NCBI RefSeq assembly: GCF_964340395.1
Contig: NC_135554.1
Coordinates: 22,539,592-22,603,591 of the forward strand
DNA length: 64,000 nucleotides
Source of the DNA: Glandiceps talaboti
Lineage: Eukaryota > Hemichordata > Enteropneusta > Spengelidae
Direction of reading: 5' to 3'
Below, piece after piece: positions 59,523-64,000 of this stretch; the stretch's first letter is position 1, and every line of letters begins with the position of its first letter. Position numbers and translations under genes: made by a program. The notes beneath the pieces were generated by a model. That model was not told the DNA's origin. It saw only the letters and a list, made by a program, of their open reading frames with translations, and ran no database searches.

Positions 59523-59975
59523 TTAATCTCCCAAACTCATATTTCAAATAGAGACCATGCTACATTATAAAAGACTTTTTTTCATCCGATTGAGTTCAAT
59601 ATGAAGAGGTTAATACAGTCATAATTACAAGGTATTGTCCGGTGGATAGGTCACCAGGGCATTCCATGGATTATTGTATGGGGAGACTCCATGTAGAGGC
59701 CTCTAAACCCACAGTCTTGTCAGCCCACATATAAAGATCAAAAATACTCTTTCTCACACCAAAGCCTAATTGTGACATGGCAGATATGGTTGCAATTACT
59801 TACAATCATCAAGAAAATAGATATAATCACCCTATCAATAGTATCACAGAGAACTCAGATAACCAACCTATCAAAACAAAGATTTGAAGTGAAAAGTATA
59901 CCCTTTTTCAAACCTGAAGTAATAAAAAATGGAACCCCTTTCAAGTGGAGTCCCTCCCTATATATATTGCCAGCT
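59523..59975. other. Non-coding stretch
   Basis: No recognised gene; one 74-residue plus-strand frame without a domain. Confidence 0.4.
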
Positions 59976-59977
59976 AT

Positions 59978-60070
59978 GGCAATGGGGGTGGGGTAGGGGA
60001 TGAGGGTGGGGGAGTGGTGGTCTAAAGCTGTGATGGGCTGGGGGTAGGGGATTGGGGTGGGAAGTGGTGG
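59978..60070 (+). repeat. G-rich tandem duplication with G-quadruplex potential
   Basis: Two ~60-bp units of GGGGGT-GGGGATT-GGGTGGG followed by AGTGGTGGTCT-AAG. At least eight runs of three or more G on the plus strand. Confidence 0.75.
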
Positions 60071-61040
60071 TCTGAAGTTTAAAGGCTGTGATGACGTCTA
60101 TTATGGCCAAAGTATAGAAGATAAACTCTCATCGTTAGTCACCATGATTCAGAAGACATCAGTGTTATATTTTCACTAACAAATGATGGTGATAGAATCT
60201 TTCACTCATCTCATCAAGAACTCTAGATTAATTTTTTGAAAGAAAGACAAAGTGTACGTGACTCAGCAATAACAAAACTGAGTTTTCAATTTCCACTTTT
60301 AATGTTATCAATAAAAAACAAAAACTATTAATTATTTAGTGTATCCTCTCAAAACTTTCTAAAGGGTTTCTTTTTTTGCTGATGCTCCAGGTGTTGGTGA
60401 GTCAACGAGAATAAAACAGATTTTTCAATTTCCAGTTTCACTGTTTATCATTGAAAAAATCGATTTTTTATTCTATTCTTCCAAAGTTTGTGAGATGTTT
60501 CTCTTTTGATTTTCACAGTGATGTTTTTACAGGACTGGATGATATTCAAATTGGTAGCTGCTATATTAATATGACAGTGACAAGAGATTCTGAAAACACC
60601 TACAAATTGAAAGGCCATCCACCCCTACATGTACATGTTTGCTCAACTTTTTGTACACTTTAAGGGACGATCATGCAATGTCGTACAAGCTAAATAAAGA
60701 ACATTGTTCGTTTAGGACAAAAACCCAACCACCTAAAAGAACGTTCACGTGTGGCATCGACATGTTTGTTTTATGATGAAAATTATAGCGGTCAAATCGC
60801 TATGATCGATGCAATGTAAAAACATTGTAAGCACATTAAAATATTAGCGGAAACCATGTACTTTATATCACGTTAGATTATACCGTATTGTAATCAACTT
60901 ATTGACTTCTGAGTAGTTACCCTGTTATCATTGAAGGTGTGAAAGTTTTTGAAATTTGGTTACAAGTTTGAAAATGAAGTTCAGCAATTGCATTTATGCG
61001 CCAGACGGTACCCCCTACCCCCTAAAGAAACAAAGATTGT
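60071..61040. other. Non-coding stretch
   Basis: A 70-residue frame at 60451-60663 has an acceptor-like TTTTTACAG inside it, but no family is recognised. Confidence 0.4.
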
Positions 61041-61045
61041 TAAGC

Positions 61046-61258
61046 ATGTGTGAAATTAGCATTTTGAAATACCCAAATAGAGAAATTAGCAGTTTAAAAT
61101 AACCAAATAGCGAAATTAGCAGTTTGAAATAACCAAATAGCGAAATTAGCAGTTTGAAATAACCAAATAGCGAAATTAGCAGTTTGAAATAACCGAATAG
61201 TGAAATTAGCCGTTTGAAATAACCGAATAGTGAAATTAGCAGTTTGAAATAACCAAAC
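61046..61258. repeat. 30-bp minisatellite, about seven units
   Basis: Unit GAAATTAGCAGTTTGAAATA plus ACCAAATAGC, near-identical copies. The period is divisible by three, so the minus strand shows a decapeptide-repeat pseudo-ORF (GYFKLLISLF). Confidence 0.95.
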
Positions 61259-62150
61259 GTCATTGAAAAGCTACTTACAGACGGTGAACTCTTTCACTAC
61301 CGCTTGAAATCAAAGGACTAGACAACCTTTAAGTTCATTGTGATATTGGGTTTCACCTTTTTCAGACATAATGAGGTTTAAATGAAGACGATAAATACAC
61401 TCACTTACACATGGACTTTTATTTGGTGCCCAGGAAATTATGGGTTGAAAGATTTTACTCTCAAAATAAGGAGCTTTATAAAAGTGGAAAATACCGACCA
61501 AAGTTGTGAGAAGCCGACGTCATGCGGTGAAATGAAATGAACTATGTTTTCACCACCAAATCTTTGTTCATCAAAGTTCGAATAAAAAAAATTGTAATGT
61601 TGACACATTTTTTGCTAATTTTTTAAACAAAATGTATGTTATGGAAAGTGTTTTTTTTTATATCTTTATTATTTATTTTGTTATTTTTTTTTCTTGGGGG
61701 GGGGGGGGGGGGTTTACAATTGACTGACATTTCCGTCATTATTGCATTCTCTAAGGAAACCTTACATGGTTAGATATAATAAACAGAAAAAGGCTGCGAA
61801 ACTGAATATTGAAATAAGATGTATATTTGTATTTTTTTTTTATCTTAAAAGTTATATTCAATGTTATCAAAAGTGAAATTTTAAAGTGTCAGCTACAAGT
61901 CCTAATCTTGTATGGTTGTTATGACTACAAGACTTGACATCAATGAGAATGAAAAATTGTACACTTTATACATGTGTCCATGGCAAAGACCTACACTGAA
62001 CAATGAACGAGGAACAAGTTTCAACTCATTTTCTTGGCAATTCCACAATAATGTATGCACATGTAATGACGCTTCAAACCCAGGAAATTTACTAAAATGT
62101 CAATAGTTTTAAGAATATTGAATAAACACAAAACAGTTTTAATTTTCATA
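61259..62150. other. Non-coding stretch with a G17 run
   Basis: G17 at 61696-61712 within a T-rich tract; otherwise nothing supportable. Confidence 0.5.
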
Positions 62151-62154
62151 CCTT

Positions 62155-62530
62155 AAAATCATAACAATCATGAGTGCGAGTGTGGCATACTTGGGGTATT
62201 TGCCCGAGTGTGTGTGCAGTGTTCTCTGCGCCCGTACTTTCTTGAGCATAGCGAGTGAAAGTGCAGCAGAAAACACTGAGTGTAAGCACGAGTGCAAATA
62301 CCCCTGAGTACCTACACTGGAACCCATGTGACATGGGGTTCTGTTATTATTACATATATTTATCTAAAACGGCAAATTTCCATTTAAAAAAAGTATAAAA
62401 ATCATACATCTGACATTCACGAAAGTTTGTTTGTAGTGAACAGTCTCATACACATTTGCATATCAGTATGCAATAATGTTTTCAGTAATGAAAAATACCA
62501 CTCGTATACGTGCACACCAGTGCAAGTAAT
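62155..62530 (-). repeat. Dispersed octamer-bearing repeat, copy 3 (reverse orientation)
   Basis: Contains ATTTGCAT at 62454 (one octamer kept, the other decayed), ACATGGGGTTCTGTTATTAT at about 62332, and GCAGTGTTCTCTGCG, matching copies 1 and 2 in reverse order. Confidence 0.65.
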
Positions 62531-64000
62531 ATTTGGTACATATGTAAATAATGTACTTTTACCATGTTGAAATAATATCCCAGACTTAATACATGAAATA
62601 AATGTACTACCCTGGTAAGTGTCAGAACGTCTGATGCCGTGTTTAACTATAATTTGGCATCGTTACATATATTGAAGGTAGTATGTAAAGACTCTTTGTT
62701 GTGATGTGTGTCGGGTTACATGTACTTTAAAAGTGTATATCATATTAACACCCTGGAGTGAATGTAAACACTCATTTTTAACACCCGGGAGTGATATTTT
62801 TAATGTCTACATTTGAATTATAAGTATGAATGCCAGAATTCGTCTCATTTCTAAGATACTATGATTTTCAGTTCATTATCCTATAAATGAATAAAGTGCT
62901 TTTAATACAAATATCATTTAATTTGGAAATTTAGGTCTTTTCAGCAATCATACAGGTTGAGTGATATTACCTTGTCAGATGGTAGTGTTTGACTAGAACC
63001 ATTGCCATGGAAACACTGGCCCGTTTTGTATTTATTACAGTATATTTTAATGAGATAGTAGAACCATGGTAACAAAGGAGGGGAGGGGGGGGGGGAATGA
63101 AAAGAGGGTCAGGTCCCGGGTCTGGTATGTCTGGTCTGGTATAGTTTTACAAAGCTTAGCTAGCCTTTACAAACTTGTAGCTATGATATGAGCGGAAATG
63201 TTCATTCATACAGTAGTGTTATCCTTAAAGGCCCATGTTTTAATCCCAAGTTCTTGCATTAGTCCTCTCATATCATTGGATCGAACCACAAGGATTTGAT
63301 AGTAAATGTCATCATCTTTTGTTCTGGACCAACTTTTTCTAAGCTCTGCCAGACAACTGTTTTCCATAACTAGATTTTAATCTAATTTGACAAAATTTGA
63401 CCTTTTAAATAAGAAACACTTCAGTTCAGTAATTAGCATATTATTGCAATTTCATAATCATGATATATACTTTAATTACCAATTTGTACAAAATTGCTTC
63501 ATTTTTCAAACAAAAAAAATGAGAAATGTATTGAAAATTTTTATTGAAGTTTTTATTGAATGCAAAATGTAAAACACTAGTAAGATTAATTACAAACACA
63601 AAAATTATAAAGAATACAGAAAAAATAGAACAGGACAGGGGAGGGGGCCAGGTGGGGGTGGGGGTGAGGGCCTGGTAATTTACAAAACTTGAATTAAAAA
63701 ATGAATTCTGAAGATTAGAAAATACTTACAAACAATACAATAAAGATTATAATATTCAGGGAAATGTCTTTTGAGTAATTCATCCTTCAGTCTTGCATTA
63801 TTGAAGAGTAAATATACTCAACAACCAAATTAACCTTTCATTGAAGAAAACCTTCTGTTTGACTGGGTTTCTCAAGAACATCAATTTCAGCATAAATTAA
63901 TTAATAATAATATTGACTTTGAACATTGAATGTGATTATAATATCTGTTGACCTCATAAAATAAGATAATTATATTTATTGATGGAGATGTAGAAATATT
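62531..64000. other. Non-coding stretch to window end
   Basis: No gene. Short G-rich tracts at about 63078-63097 and 63637-63670. The word AACACCC-GGAGTGA occurs twice (about 62750 and 62780). Confidence 0.45.

Noticed and set aside
59016-59551. Long ORFs on both strands (poly-Thr, His/Tyr, Leu/Pro, Val, Ser/Gly)
   Set aside because: Generated by the trinucleotide tract in every frame; no non-repetitive protein attached.
60451-60663. 70-codon ORF with internal acceptor-like TTTTTACAG
   Set aside because: No domain, no companion exons; kept only as a remark.
61046-61258. CRISPR-like array
   Set aside because: Units are adjacent 30-bp repeats with no unique spacers, and the genome is eukaryotic.

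Overview
This is a eukaryotic genomic window: AT-rich, with split genes using GT-AG introns, large amounts of micro- and minisatellite DNA, and foldback-type dispersed repeats. The two identifiable genes are animal genes. Intron sizes of 0.1-3.3 kb, the repeat content and the frequent TACATGTA-type words suggest a marine invertebrate metazoan (a deuterostome such as a hemichordate or echinoderm, or a lophotrochozoan). The species cannot be fixed from the sequence alone.\n\nLeft part (1-13.5 kb, minus strand): eleven exons of PRKCSH, the non-catalytic beta subunit of endoplasmic reticulum glucosidase II. They run from the signal peptide (start codon at 13528) through two LDLa-like cysteine-rich repeats, a coiled coil, two canonical EF-hand loops and an acidic stretch. 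The gene leaves the window at position 1, so the C-terminal MRH (mannose-6-phosphate-receptor-like) domain and ER-retention tail lie outside. All ten internal junctions were resolved with matching phases, giving 427 codons.\n\nMiddle (13.5-20.4 kb, plus strand): CAAP1 (caspase activity and apoptosis inhibitor 1), four coding exons and 397 residues, divergently transcribed from PRKCSH, apparently across a shared promoter of a few hundred bases. Its first coding intron appears to use a GC-AG donor. Downstream lies a palindromic element whose minus strand carries a hammerhead-ribozyme-like core (CTGATGA ... GAAA ... GTC between complementary flanks). The two genes are not known to share a pathway: PRKCSH acts in N-glycan processing in the ER, CAAP1 in apoptosis control.\n\nRight part (20.4-64 kb): no gene I can defend. 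It is a gene-poor stretch built from microsatellites, many degenerate tandem arrays with 20-180 bp units, foldback (MITE-like) elements, a dispersed repeat carrying paired POU octamer words, a probable LINE reverse-transcriptase 3' remnant near 43.3 kb, G-rich tracts, and a few GC- or CpG-richer islands that may be regulatory. It may be intergenic, or intronic to a gene whose exons lie outside the window.
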